64,000 nt of DNA. Origin: Locusta migratoria (lineage: Eukaryota; Arthropoda; Insecta; Orthoptera; Acrididae). The notes beneath the pieces were generated by a model, which was not told where the DNA came from, ran no database searches, and saw only the letters and a program-made list of their open reading frames with translations. Position 1 is the first letter of the stretch. Each line of letters opens with the position of its first letter. Both the position numbers and the translations under genes were made by a program. Positions 23,331-35,322 of the stretch are shown here, piece after piece. Location of the stretch: NCBI GenBank assembly GCA_026315105.1, contig CM048745.1, positions 543,588,758-543,652,757 of the forward strand. The letters are read 5' to 3'.

Positions 23331-23487
23331 TACCGGACAGGAAGACACATTGTCAACTAAAGTTGTTGGAATGCTAATCATTTCTGCTGAACATACCAAC
23401 GCACTAGTCCCGTGATTAAAAACATCACACCGTTGGTCTATCAAGGTGTGTGGCTTTTTTTTTCCTGAACATGGGTTTATTTGAAAA

Positions 23488-23652
23488 GTGTTCAAATGTT
23501 TGTAAATCCAAGGGACCTAACTACGTTGGTCATCAGTCCCTAGGCTTACAAACTACTTAAGCTAACTTACAGTAACTTATGTTACGGACAACACAAACAC
23601 CCATGCCAGAGGGTGGACTCGGACCCCGACGGTGAACGGCCGCGCGCAGATG
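23488..23652 (-). mobile_element. SINE (family A), truncated head
   Basis: Tail CAAATGTTTGTAAATC, body GGTCATCAGTCCCTAGG and B-box region are recognisable. It stops at GGCCGCGCGC. Confidence 0.82.
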
Positions 23653-24258
23653 TATTTAAACACTCACGCTTTTCTGCAGGATAGGTAGATTTATTCTGAC
23701 GATATACAAATAAACGTATAGTACCTGAGCTATGAACCCGCATTAATCGCACTTTATGCATGCGGCGTTCTCTGGTTCGCGACTATGTCGTCGCTTGTGG
23801 GGTATCACAGAAGTAGCAAGCGAGCTACAACTTCTGACGGGAAAGTACTTCATGACACTTCTTGGACTACTGCCGATCTCTCGTATTATACTTTATGGAA
23901 GAATGTAATGTGAAACGAGAGGGGGAGGGAACATATCTTAAAACATTGTAATATAGACAGTTACATTACTGCTTAAACTTCAATGAAAGCAAAACTATTG
24001 TTGTAATGAATTCTTCTGAAAGATCCCAAGAATGTTTTACATTTTCCAATGAAGCATAACTCAAAACCCAACCCTTAGATAGGATGTTAATTTTTAAGAT
24101 GAATGTCATATTATTTTTCGCTGCAAGACCTAACTTTCTACTCAATATCTATTTAACCCTTCAATGCTACATACCTTAGTTTTTCCATTATCTCTCAAAC
24201 TAACCAACATTTTACCACAAATTCGTTTGTAGCTGCTACTATACATCGTGTTAAATAT
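23653..24258. other. No supported feature
   Basis: AT-rich sequence without recognisable frames or repeats. Confidence 0.4.
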
Positions 24259-24271
24259 GCAAGTAACTTGT

Positions 24272-24466
24272 TCAAATGCTTGTAAATCTATCGGACCAAA
24301 CTGCGTGGTCATCAGTCCGTAGCTTACAAACTACTTAAACCTAGGTAAACTAACCTAAGGACAAACACACACACACATGCCCTAGGGAGGACTCGAACCT
24401 CCACGGCGAGCAACCGCGCGCTCTGCAGCGAGACGCTTTAGACCGCTCGGCTACTCCACCGCGGCA
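24272..24466 (-). mobile_element. SINE (family A, second subtype)
   Basis: It contains GGACTCGAACCTCCACGG (B box, reverse) and ends in CTACTCCACCGCGGCA. A 13-bp target duplication GCAAGTAACT(T/C)GT lies at 24259-24271 and 24467-24479. Confidence 0.95.
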
Positions 24467-24479
24467 GCAAGTAACTCGT

Positions 24480-25923
24480 CCTAGAAATTATAAATTGGAG
24501 ATGGCTACTGAATGAGTTCGACAGTTAGCTGCATTTAGTTACTCCTAACATGTGCGTTTCTTTACTTTAGTATTCTTCCTTTGACATTCAAAACTAGTCA
24601 ATCACATACAACTGTTGCGTTATCAGTTACTTTCTGGAAAGATTAGAGGCATCGGGTACATCATGGAAGCACTATATAGCTAACCAGCTATGAACTTTTT
24701 GGTGCTAGTAGTGCCTAATAATTTAAAGGATTTTTATCAATATTTCTGAGTATGTACGCACTATACATTAATCAAGGTAGCTTTTATAGCTTTAAATAAA
24801 TAGTCATGCATTAAAGAGTTAAATATTACGCTGTAAGTAAAAGACAATGAGAGTTGACGACATCTATGTTTTTTTTAAAGAAAAGTTTTGTTCATTAAGT
24901 TACAAACTTTGGTACTATACGTTATTGAAAGCGCGTTGGTACTGGTAAGAGACTGCTTACAGAAGTTTTCAACCTCAGGACCAAATTGGCTCATTTTAAG
25001 GTATCTCGTTTTTTAATTTTTTTATAGTGCATAAAATGCCCCAGCATACATTGGCACAGAATAATGATATGTTGATTTAACTAAGTTCAATTAAGAAATC
25101 GGCAAGTTTCGCAGAAGATAATATATATCAATCATGGTGGGAGTATTATTAAACCTCTCAAGTACTTTTCACAAAGCCTTTAACACGCTTATGTAAACTT
25201 GATAATCCCTCTTCTGATTTTGTAGATATCAGAATGCGGAGGTAAAGCTGCAACCTTAATCCCTTTGAGCGTTAGTATTTTCAGACGTATTACTGACAAG
25301 TAAGCCTAGATTAACGTGACACGGTTGTTGATTCTCTCAGTCCCACGACTCATCTGTGCTATTCATATGAAAATGGCATTGCATTGTATACACATTGATT
25401 TATGTCGAGTAACTGCAACTTGTCCAAGTCAAAATGACGAAATCAAGGTATCTCTCTGACACGTTATTTCCTTAGACAGACTTTTATTCGTTAAACTTCA
25501 GTAATGGGAGCATGGCGACGTAACAACTCACTACGTCTGTTAGATATTTATTAAAATAATTGAATTTCACAATATTAATCATTACACCATCCATTTAATA
25601 CCAGAAAGAATGCACCAGATGATAGCACAACAAAAGGCGAATATATCCTGGCCAGAGCCTCAGCGTCAGAAGAAGAGAACTAGTGTTTGACTCATGTGGC
25701 AGTTTCAAAAACATTTAAATCAAAAACGCTTGACATATTAGCGCGTATGTAAAGTGACATGACTCAGAAATTCATGACATGTAACATGACACATTAAATA
25801 ATGACATGCAATATGCTTTTCGCATGTGGTACAACTTCTTTCTTTCTCTTAGGTCATGTTCCTGCACAAGCAGGGTCGGCTCTTTGTTAAATCTGGATTT
25901 GGCGTGTGTTACCATTTGGGTGT
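24480..25923. other. No supported feature
   Basis: About 1.4 kb of AT-rich DNA. I see no frame, TIR or SINE that I can defend. Confidence 0.4.
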
Positions 25924-25971
25924 CCGGACACTTGCCACGCCGGACACTTGCCACGGCGGACATTTGCCACA
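25924..25971 (-). repeat. Three 16-bp units CCGGACACTTGCCACG
   Basis: Units start at 25924, 25940 and 25956; the first two are identical and the third differs at three positions. The same unit in the opposite orientation occurs three times at 29031-29078. A poly(C) run lies at about 26018-26031. Confidence 0.9.
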
Positions 25972-26149
25972 CTTTTACCTACTCCGAAGGGTCGGGTGCC
26001 CCTGTCTCCTCCTCCTCCCCCCCCCCCCCCCACCTCCCGGCCGGAAAACTCCGTGGACGGTGTCCCGACATACGCACACTGGTCACTTCCGCATTTCATA
26101 GTACGACCGTCAGTATGAAGTTGTTCCAACGGCCAAGGGCAGGCCTTTT

Positions 26150-27961
26150 GCCCACTACAATGTTTACGCGATAATAAGGTGTGGATGTGCTTACTCCGAA
26201 AACAGGATCACTGCAAGGGAAAGCTGCTTTCTAAGAACGGAGGCGAACGTAGAGAACACCTGTGAGGACCACCTAACGATGCGACCTTTATAAGATGTAA
26301 AAATAAAAAGAGTGTATCAGACCTCAATATTCTTAAATAAGTTAATGATGAAGCTAGCTTGCCACAGTTCGGTTCATTAACGTTTAATCAATACGCGGTG
26401 AAATTTGACTCAACAAAGCAAATACATCAAATATCAAATGATCCTCCTGCAACCAGAACTTACAGTTAAATCTACCGCTTTCCAATTTGCAATTTCCTAT
26501 TTAGGTAAAAGCTCTTACAGTTGACACGTTAAGAGAACTTTTTCTCCCTTGTAATATTATGGCCATACCGTCAAAGATTGTGAGTTCTAAAATTATTCCT
26601 GTAACCTCATAGCCGCAATTAGATCCTAAAGTATCATTTTTGTTAAATTGATAAGGTACACTTCAGGTTTTAAAAAGAATCTGAAGTTTAGAATTGCATC
26701 TAAAATACACACCCTAAAACAGATCTGCTCTTAAGATTGAAAAGTTCAGCAGCAATATTGTTGAAATAATTCCCATCTCTCCAAAATTAGACAAGGAATA
26801 ACTGTACAGTAGACGTAGATCTCAGGAAGTACATTTAGCTGTAGTCCTTAAAAATAAAAGTTTCTCACCACTTTGTTGATTCTCTTTAAAAGGTATTGAA
26901 ACAAGGCAAGGAGCTTACTATTCAAAAATAATTGTTACAAAATAATATCATAAACAAATGTATTAGACGAATTTTTCTTACGCATTACAAACTTTTGAAA
27001 ACATAGTTTATCATTTCGGCTGTAACATCACTTATTTGATAGGGTGATTTGCTTTGCATAACTAAGGGTATTTACTTTTATGTTATGTTTGCAGCAGTTT
27101 TCATTTCGAATTGTGGAATAGTTACTTCGTCTTATTTGATTAAAGAATTTCTGAAAACTGCATTTCATAACTCCGCTGTAGTGGCACTGTCATCAGTAAT
27201 ATTACCGTCGCTATCGCGCAATAAATGCATTCACCATTCACTTAGTCTCTCCGCTGCTGTAAATAGCATAGGACCAGAATATGTTTGGGTTTTCCGTCAC
27301 ATTTCTACAAAGAGTTTCGTTGTGAAAATTATTAAACGAATGTCGCATGAAGGCCGCGCTAAATTTCGAGCTTCAGTAAAACATGGGCAATCTTGGGGAT
27401 TTTGAATTCGTCAGTTAAGTATGTTATTAATATATTTGGTAAGAATCCCTCCAATGCTGTTGATACTATTTCTTTTAATGTAAGCCACATATGGTCTTCA
27501 CTTACACAGTTAATTTAGAAAAAATGGAAACTGCCTCCAAGAAAGACGTCAACCGAATTTTTACCTTTTTTAAATAGACGTATTTAGCGTTTAGTTTTGG
27601 TGAAAAGCTTTGTTACAGATTTGAGCTCGCTACAACTTTAAGTTCACTTATTCCTTTATCCGTCGTGATGCCCAGGAGTACTTGTGACTAAGAGCTCAAG
27701 TGTGTTTCCGAAACCTTTTACAATTTTAATTGGCTCGTGAACTAATTGTACAAAATAATTTTAAAAAAGCATTTAGAACAATATCGGAAGATGTATCTGC
27801 CACCCTGTCAGAAGGTGTATTTTTGTCAACATACGGATGGTAGTTTACGTCACCGCCAACTATAATTGTATGAGTAGTGTACCTATTTGTGTTCAGACTC
27901 AAGTTTTCTATGAACTATTCAGCGCTGCATCATAAGAGTGACGGGGTTGGTAAATAAAAAT
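26150..27961. other. No supported gene; one 118-aa frame of unknown nature
   Basis: The plus frame 27049-27405 is the longest here but shows no domain, and its stop-free length is not exceptional. The surrounding DNA has the feel of an old repeat, but I cannot name a family. Confidence 0.35.
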
Positions 27962-28159
27962 TGTTCAGATGTTTGTTAAGCTTAAGGGACTTAACTGCGG
28001 GGTCATCAGCCCTTAAACTTACAATCTACTTACGAGCTACCATATACTAAAGACGACACAAACATCCATACCCGATGGAGGATTCGAACCCCCGACGGGG
28101 AACGACCTCGCGCCTTGCAACATAGCACCTCAATGTGCTTGTCCGCTTCGCCGCAGCAG
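27962..28159 (-). mobile_element. SINE (family A)
   Basis: Full body and B box (GGATTCGAACCCCCGAC in reverse) and a decayed tRNA-like head ending CTTCGCCGCAGCA. Confidence 0.88.
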
Positions 28160-29030
28160 TTATTAATTTATTCCGGTAGTCGAGTATAACATCTGCTCAC
28201 ACTGACTGACAGGAGCTATCGATTTCAGTTTCGCTTGTGAGCTAGTACACATATCACATTGTGCTTTTTGTTTCTTTTGTAGTGTAGATCATAGGAATTA
28301 TGGCATTTACATTAAAAAACTTGGGTGTTTCCTCTGCGACTCAGCTAAACAACGTAGAACAACAGTGTACTTTACAAGCATAGCATTCTATATTCCTTCA
28401 TTTCTTTATTTCAAATTTGTATGTTGGCTTTAGGTGATCTATCAAACACAGACGCTCTTATCTATATTTTGTAAACGTATTTTCTGTCATTGATTTGAAC
28501 GTTGTCCCAATTCACTTTATTAACTAATATTTCGCCGCAAAAGAGTATATTTATGAAGTGTATCGTTCTTCTTTCCTGCTTTTTTTCACGCATTTGTAGC
28601 AATTAATATATTTACAAATGCCGTGATCAAACTTGAATGATAAGCGAACATTCGAATTACCTTTAAATCGTTTCTTTCGTGTTCCTTCTATGGCGATGGA
28701 CTGTTTCTATCGCAAACAGTAAATGTGGAAGAAAGCTACCGTACAAACGGAGGGAGAATGGATCCATATTTGTGGTCGGATAAAACTAATTACACACTGA
28801 CATAGCCGACGGTATTACTTTCGTTTCGCAAAAGTTATAAATATTTCGATTTCGGTATATTGAAAGGAAGTTGTACATTTCGGCGAGATGTCGAACAAAA
28901 ATATTTATTTCGTATTGGCTGCATCGTCTAAGATCAGAGACGGAGGTTTGGAAGCAAACAGCGGGAGTACGGGGAAGGGCGTCCCTTGCCTGAGGGGCCG
29001 CTAAGCCGACTACCTGACGAAGGGTCAGCT
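28160..29030. other. No supported feature
   Basis: AT-rich up to about 28900, then more GC-rich towards the 16-bp repeats. The minus frame 28786-29154 is composition-driven. Confidence 0.4.
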
Positions 29031-29078
29031 GTGGCAAGTGTTCGGCGTGGCAAAAGTCCGGCGTGGCAAGTGTCCGGC
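29031..29078 (+). repeat. Three 16-bp units GTGGCAAGTGTCCGGC
   Basis: Units at 29031, 29047 and 29063 are the reverse complement of the 25924-25971 repeat, with one or two changes each. Confidence 0.9.
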
Positions 29079-29244
29079 ATCCACGATTTGCGGGGTGACC
29101 GGATGCCCTTCCGGTCGCCGCTCCGTGTCCCCCGGGAAGAAATGTGTACCTCAAATGTCTGCGTATAGTGCTATACGTGTGAAAGGTTTTGTGGTAAGTG
29201 TTACGAAATGTTTGGAAATCGTGTAAATGAGGCGGGAATTGGGT

Positions 29245-29410
29245 ACCAGACCGGTATTCACCTAAGGGGATGTGGAAAACCGCCTAAAACCCACATACAG
29301 GCTAGCCAGCACTCCGACACCTTTCGTTAATCCGCCGGACGTATTCGAACCGGGGCCAGTATGCATACCTGTCTCGGAAAGCGGTGGATTAGGCCACACG
29401 GCTAAACAAT
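29245..29410 (-). repeat. Dispersed repeat with GGATGTGGAAAACCGCC
   Basis: It contains GGATGTGGAAAACCGCCTAA and, further on, a tRNA-like CGTATTCGAACCGGGGCC. A related piece lies in reverse orientation at 30555-30612 (GATGTGGTTTTTAGGCGGTT), so it is a multi-copy family. Confidence 0.6.
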
Positions 29411-30554
29411 CGGATTGTGGTACAGCATGAAAATACATATCATTGAACAACAGTTTACTTTCATCCCCATTAAAAGATACGTGCTGTAGCAAATACACCC
29501 TTATCGACAACACACTGCGCTGGGAAATTATGGCTATCTAGAAAAAGTGAGAAAATGTGTTTGAATTTTTTTTTTAAATTTAAATTTTAGAAGCTGTCAG
29601 AAAGGTTGATATTATCACGAGCAACCAAACATTCTCAATACATTTGTCTCAGTTCCAGGTACGAGTTACGCATGTTGGTGTACATGTTTCACAGTTTAGC
29701 AATACTGTTTATTTGTATTGTGAAAAATGTACACTAACCTGTGTAAGACATCACTCTGAAACAATTGCCTTTAGAACGGCTACTAACTAGCAAAAATCGG
29801 GATTAGCGGTAATAAAAGGTTATGTTTCAACGACGTCCAATTGCTGCTGCTTAAATATTTTCCATTCTTTTCCTTGAATTATTTCCACAGATTATTAATT
29901 GTGCAACGAGTCTTATCACGTACATGAAGCAGATCTCGATATCGGATAATAAAATTCGATAGAAAATAGTTTTTACTATGATTATTGATCTACATTCGTG
30001 CAAAATTTGTACGGAGTCATCCAAGTTTAAAGTGTATAAGTGCCGAGCTGGATAAACCTCTAAGAAAAACAGTTTTTTGCGCGTAAATTCACAATAAATT
30101 ATGATTAGTACACATGAAAATGGTATCACTTGCTGAGCTTTAATATCAGTCGAACTGAATTTTTTTTTCTTTTTTCATTAAAGGAATAAATCTATTCGTA
30201 TAATTTCCTTGGACGACACCTCCTGTTCGTCGTTAAAAATATGCTTATGTACAGTAACACAAGCACTGTGCAACTGGTGTTGTAATGGCTATACCACCTG
30301 TCTCAAATAGCAACAGAACACAAACCTCCCAAAAATACTAATTTAGCAGTCCGCTACAGCTCTGTAATGGTACCTGCAGATATTGGGCAGAAGATGCTAA
30401 CTGGGCGATGTTGATGTATTATTATATGCATATACTGCTTATCTGCTAGAAACACGTCAGAATAAGTGAACACGTTAATGTACCGATTCGGGATTCGGAG
30501 AAGCGAAACAGCTATTCGTGGAATACGTCTCGCTGGCAGATAAACAAAGCCGAT
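29411..30554. other. No supported feature
   Basis: AT-rich DNA; the minus frame 29851-30129 shows no domain. Confidence 0.4.
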
Positions 30555-30612
30555 TGGATGTGGTTTTTAGGCGGTTTGCCACGTCTTCATAGGTAAATGA
30601 AAGGCTGGGACT
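30555..30612 (+). repeat. Fragment of the dispersed repeat
   Basis: It matches the inner part of 29245-29410 in reverse complement for roughly 55 bp. Confidence 0.55.
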
Positions 30613-31137
30613 CATGTACTGCATCAAATATTTCGGTTAGCAGTTAGTACAACACATAGATAATACTAATGATGGTAAGGGTTGACGTCTTGATGAGCAT
30701 GCCAAGTCCTCGACCCTCAAGCATCACAAGATGCCATGGTACATCCTCTAATTATTTCTCTTTCCTATCATATTTCTTCTATTAAATATAAATGTTATTC
30801 ATTCACTTTCCAAACTACCGTAAGCTATTAGGTGGGCGAGAGGGGGGGGGGCTATAATCTGGGGGCAGTATATAAAAAAGGAGTTTGGGGGCGGGGGTAT
30901 TCTCTTCAACATAAATTTCTGTACTTGTCTTGCTCCTTACATTTTCAATTGATATATCGACATACAGTATTTGATTAATTTTTTTCTAATTGTTATTTAT
31001 ACCTTTATTCCATCAGTTTGTTAAGCTGTATATTTCTATACTTAACAAGATATACGAAGAAATTATCCTGTGTTTAAAAAAATTAACATGGAAAAATACG
31101 ACCTATATTAAACCCAGATGACAGGTCATTGTAAACG
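30613..31137. other. No supported feature; G-rich patch
   Basis: G-runs occur at 30840-30895. Nothing coding is seen. Confidence 0.4.
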
Positions 31138-31148
31138 ACAGCCAGAAA

Positions 31149-31349
31149 GCCGGCCGCGGTGGCCAGGGGACTGAGGCGCTCCAGTCACGGTCTGAACGGC
31201 CACTACGGTCGGGGGTTCGAATCCCCCCTCGGGCATAGATATTTGTGCCGTCCTTAGTCTTAGCTAGTTCATAAGTAGTTTGTAAGCTTAGGGACTGATG
31301 ACCCCGTAGTTAAGTCCCATAAGTTCTACAAACATTTGAACATTTTTGA
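31149..31349 (+). mobile_element. SINE (family A), intact-looking
   Basis: Complete head, B box, body and AACATTT tail. Target duplication ACAGCCAGAAA at 31138-31148 and 31350-31360. Confidence 0.95.
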
Positions 31350-31689
31350 ACAGCCAGAAAATGAAAATAAATAAATCAGATGTTCACTATGTAAACAGCC
31401 AGGATACGGTCTTAGTTTTGAAACTGAGATTTACTGTAGACGCAAACAATGGGGAATTAAGACTCTGTCTCAATGTGAGTGATGGTGGTAGGAAGGGCAT
31501 TAGTCTACCAACTGTGGTTAATGTCGAAATTCGTACAACACTGCCGTTCACATAGAAGCAGGGAAAAGACAATAACGAAGACGAAAAGCAATCTTCTTCT
31601 TGGTGATGAAAACAGGATATAGTACTACTCAAAACATTTTTAAGTTCTAAATTTGGTTCATGTTACAAGAACTGACTAAGAGATTTCCT

Positions 31690-31780
31690 TTGCAATGCAC
31701 TTAAATGGGAAAGAACACACAGAAAGAATTATGTGGGAAAAGCGAACCTAAGAACTCGTTTTATTAGCTTAAACTTTCCG
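31690..31780 (+). pseudogene. LINE RT fragment
   Basis: The strand reads LKWERTHRKN and VGKANLRTRFI, the same segment as LNWKEHVDNVVGKANQKLRF in the 12.7-kb LINE. The match is short and decayed. Confidence 0.55.
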
Positions 31781-32150
31781 GCAAGCACTCGTCAGAGTTG
31801 GAGACAACAAACATCTTGAAGAGACGTAAGTGGGACAAGGCATTCACGCACGTGTCGCCGAGCAATGAAGTCGACATTCAGCAGACTGATCACTGCGATA
31901 CAAAAATAGGTTGCGAGAGAGGGCTATATTCGACAGCTCGTAAACATGTCAAAACTTCCTTTGTCTGACATGAGTGGACAGCCAGGACGTAAGTCAGCAG
32001 TAAACAGACTGTTAAGCAAATGCTTCAGGACGACACATTCGGCGTTTACTTTTACAAGCTTCAAGTACTTGGTCGTTTGCTTCGATGTCGCTCAGACAGG
32101 TAGTACTTCATTCTGTGAATTTATCACTGAAGAGATTTTACGTCTTACAA

Positions 32151-32392
32151 GGAGAACACCAAGTATGGCACCAATGAATTTTGATGAGTCGCAGGTATAT
32201 TGTGCGGGAACTCCTCCAGACCACCAAACTAAAAGGATTTGTTCCATTGCGCCTTGGTTTCCACGAAAATCGCGATCAAAGTCCAGCGCGTACCAATTAT
32301 ACCTGTACTTAGTCGCTAGTAGGGCGTGAGCCAGCTTGGTGTAATTAGCAAGGCGCTGACCTGTCGCGCAAACCACCCGAGTTCAATAGCCT
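32151..32392 (+). repeat. Left flanking repeat of the viral-like array (tRNA-Asp-like end)
   Basis: From CACCAAGTATGGCACCAATG to CCCGAGTTCAA it is homologous to 39170-39404 in inverted orientation. The last 55 bp look tRNA-derived (TGGTGTAATTAGCAAG, CCTGTCGCGC, GAGTTCAA) and most resemble tRNA-Asp. The repeat is cut at 32392, where array sequence begins with a CAA overlap. Confidence 0.7.
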
Positions 32393-32394
32393 TA

Positions 32395-32633
32395 AAAGCT
32401 CCGATAAGCAATGGCATGTTACAAGAGTAATACGATTTACCCATATCCTTATTATACACTTCAAACACTTGAAATGTCCGATAAGCAATCACATCTCTAT
32501 TATTAAAACTCTCAAGTCCACCTTGCGCCTTTAAAGTATCACCGTTACCACGAACAATTGCAGCTGTAATCCAACCATTACCATGACTCGGATTAGTGTC
32601 AGATCTACTAACTGTAAACTGGAAAAGTGACAC
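32395..32633 (-). pseudogene. Capsid-like ORF fragment (array copy 1)
   Basis: It carries the middle of the ORF, from FQFTVSRSD to SYYSCNMP. Upstream it joins 3'-UTR sequence at about 32625-32640 (ACATTAAATA), and downstream it runs into scrambled bits and the flanking repeat. Both ends of the gene are missing. Confidence 0.85.
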
Positions 32634-32657
32634 ATTAAATAAAAATATTTCTTTATT

Positions 32658-33137
32658 TCAATGACGATAATAATAGAATACATCTCCAATAACTCTAATC
32701 TTACTACAATTCAACATTCCTTTAATCCAAATAGCGACGCCTTCCTGTTCGTTAACTCTACGATGATTACGAGTTCTAACAACAAATGGCATGTTACAAG
32801 AGTAATACGATTTACCCATATCCTTATTATACACTTCAAACACTTGAAATGTCCGATAAGCAATCACATCTCTATTATTAAAACTCTCAAGTCCACCTTG
32901 CGCCTTTAAAGTATCACCGTTACCACGAACAATTGCAGCTGTAATCCAACCATTACCATGACTCGGATTAGTGTCAGATCTACTAACTGTAAACTGGAAA
33001 ACACCACCGCAAAACACACTAGGTCCTTGCAGAAACACCTGTGCCCCTACATTATTAGTCGCATTCTTAATGTCTATATTATCAATAGCCTTAAACACTG
33101 TAGGACGAGAACTCCTCATCCTCCGCATACGAACCAT
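32658..33137 (-). CDS. Capsid-like protein, only complete ORF of the array (159 aa)
   Basis: The start at 33137 gives MVRMRRMRSSRP, a short Arg-rich leader typical of ssDNA-binding small-virus capsids. About 145 residues rich in beta-type sequence follow, ending in YYYRH. No transmembrane segment or catalytic motif is visible. AATAAA follows the TGA directly, and a TTTAAA box lies about 55 bp upstream. The general pattern, a basic leader then a compact beta-rich body, suits a jelly-roll capsid as in nanovirids and geminivirids. That assignment is inference from layout and context, not a database match. The other copies read MVRRRR, so residue 4 is changed here. Confidence 0.6.
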   Translation of the reverse strand: MVRMRRMRSSRPTVFKAIDNIDIKNATNNVGAQVFLQGPSVFCGGVFQFTVSRSDTNPSHGNGWITAAIVRGNGDTLKAQGGLESFNNRDVIAYRTFQVFEVYNKDMGKSYYSCNMPFVVRTRNHRRVNEQEGVAIWIKGMLNCSKIRVIGDVFYYYRH

Positions 33138-33250
33138 AATGTACGTCTATCCGATCCAGAAAGACCGCAAGAAAACTCCTAACGGCCCTTTTAAACCTAG
33201 CGCCACGCCCTATTACGTCATCCAACATCTGGCGCGCAGCTGCCAACGGC
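33138..33250 (-). promoter_or_regulatory. Promoter segment of the complete array ORF
   Basis: On the minus strand it has TGACGTAATAGGG, TTTAAAAGGG and the leader up to the ATG. It breaks at about 33250, before the origin hairpin, so this copy has no origin. Confidence 0.6.
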
Positions 33251-33271
33251 TCTTAACTTAGGTTAAGCAAC

Positions 33272-34360
33272 ATTAACTCTACGATGATTACGAGTTCTAA
33301 CAACAAATGGCATGTTACAAGAGTAATACGATTTACCCATTTCCTTATTATACACTTCAAACACTTGAAATGTCCGATAAGCAATCACATCTCTATTATT
33401 AAAACTCTCAAGTCCACCTTGCGTTAAGTGTTGCTTAACATAGCACTGCTAACTTATCGAAGATATATATCAAGCTAATTTGATGTATCACGGCAAGTAT
33501 AATATGCCAAGACCTAGTTTGTTGTTGTAAGTGAATCAGTTACTGGGATGACTTGGGATGGGTCACTACCCGTGACCCAAGAGGTTTCTTTTTTGCTGCG
33601 TGTCCTTATTAAAATAAAACTGTACATCACGAGTTCTTTAACTGATTCTCCAACCATTACCATGACTCGGATTAGTGTCAGATCTACTAACTGTAAACTG
33701 GAAAAGTGACACATTAACTAAAAATATTTCTTTATTTCAATGACGATAATAATAGAATACATCTCCAATAACTCTAATCTTACTACAATTCAACATTCCT
33801 TTAATCCAAATAGCGACGCCTTCCTGTTCGTTAACTCTACGATGATTACGAGTTCTAACAACAAATGGCATGTTACAAGAGTAATACGATTTACCCATAT
33901 CCTTATTATACACTTCAAACACTTGAAATGTCCGATAAGTAGATCTACTAACTGTAAACTGGAAAACACCACCGCAAAACACACTAGGTCCTTGCAGAAA
34001 CACCTGTGCATCAGTTACTGGGATGACTTGGGATGGGTCACTACCCGTGACCCAAGAGGTTTCTTTTTTGCTGCGTGTCCTTATTAAAATAAAACTGTAC
34101 ATCACGAGTTCTTTTAACTAAAAATATTTCTTTATTTCAATGACGATAATAATACAATACATCTCCAATAACTCTAATCTTACTACAATTCAACATTCCT
34201 TTAATCCAAATAGCGAGGCCTTCCTGTTCGTTAACTCTACGATGATTACGAGTTCTAACAACAAATGGCATGTTACAAGAGTAATACGATTTACCCATAT
34301 CCTTATTATACACTTCAAACACTTGAAATGTCCGATAAGCAATCAAATCTCTATTATTAA
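33272..34360 (-). pseudogene. Array fragments of ORF and non-coding segment, minus block
   Basis: In order: ORF middle (33272-33424), non-coding segment with the TGGGTCAC hairpin (33425-33638), a small ORF piece (33640-33712), then 3' UTR plus ORF C-terminus (33713-33940), an ORF piece fused to the hairpin segment (33941-34113), and 3' UTR plus ORF C-terminus again (34114-34360). Joins fall in the middle of genes. Several joins recur (for instance AGTAGATCT to CTTATCGGAC), so rearranged units were themselves copied. Confidence 0.75.
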
Positions 34361-35201
34361 TTGGAGATGTATTGTATTATTATCGTCATTGAAATAAAGA
34401 AATATTTTTAGTTAAAAGAACTCGTGATGTACAGTTTTATTTTAATAAGGACACGCAGCAAAAAAGAAACCTCTTGGGTCACGGGTAGTGACCCATCCCA
34501 AGTCATCCTAGTAACTGATGCACAGGTGTTTCTGCAAGGACCTAGTGTGTTTTGCGGTGGTGTTTTCCAGTTTACAGTTAGTAGATCTACTTATCGGACA
34601 TTTCAAGTGTTTGAAGTGTATAATAAGGATATGGGTAAATCGTATTACTCTTGTAACATGCCATTTGTTGTTAGAACTCGTAATCATCGTAGAGTTAACG
34701 AACAGGAAGGCGTCGCTATTTGGATTAAAGGAATGTTGAATGTGGTAACATTCCTTTAATCCAAATAGCGACGCCTTCCTGTTCGTTAACTCTACGATGA
34801 TTACGAGTTCTAACAACAAATGGCATGTCATCCCAGTAACTGATGCACAGGTGTTTCTGCAAGGACCTAGTGTGTTTGGCGGTGGTGTTTTCCAGTTTAC
34901 AGTTAGTAGATCTACTTATCGGACATTTCAAGTGTTTGAAGTGTATAATAAGAACTCGTGATGTACAGTTTTATTTTAATAAGGACACGCAGCAAAAAAG
35001 AAACCTCTTGGGTCACGGGTAGTGACCCATCCCAAGTCATCCCAGTAACTGATTCACTTACAACAACAAACTAGGTCTTGGCATATTATACTTGCCGTGA
35101 TACATCAAATTAGCTTGATATATATCTTCGATAAGTTAGCAGTGCTATGTTAAGGTAGCGCGCGATGTTCTTCGCGCCTGCGTAGGTAGGCATCCTGCGG
35201 G

Positions 35202-35234
35202 GGCCGGCGCTCTTAGTTTTACTGAGCGCCGGCC
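35202..35234 (+). other. Candidate replication origin hairpin, copy 1
   Basis: A perfect 11-bp stem GGCCGGCGCTC/GAGCGCCGGCC encloses the 11-nt loop TTAGTTTTACT. The nonamer TAGTTTTAC (35214-35222) differs at one base from the TAGTATTAC nicked by Rep proteins of geminivirids, nanovirids and circovirids. Two abutting AAGGTC hexamers at 35249-35260 are iteron candidates. The hairpin lies about 160 bp before the ORF start. Confidence 0.75.
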
Positions 35235-35322
35235 GCTTTATCCGCCTCAAGGTCAAGGTCACAGGGAGCCGTTGGCAGCTGCGCGCCAGATGTTGGATGA
35301 CGTAATAGGGCGTGGCGCTAGG

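Noticed and set aside
27049..27405. 118-aa plus frame as a host gene
   Set aside because: No domain, no splice context and no coding bias that I can see; left as unknown.
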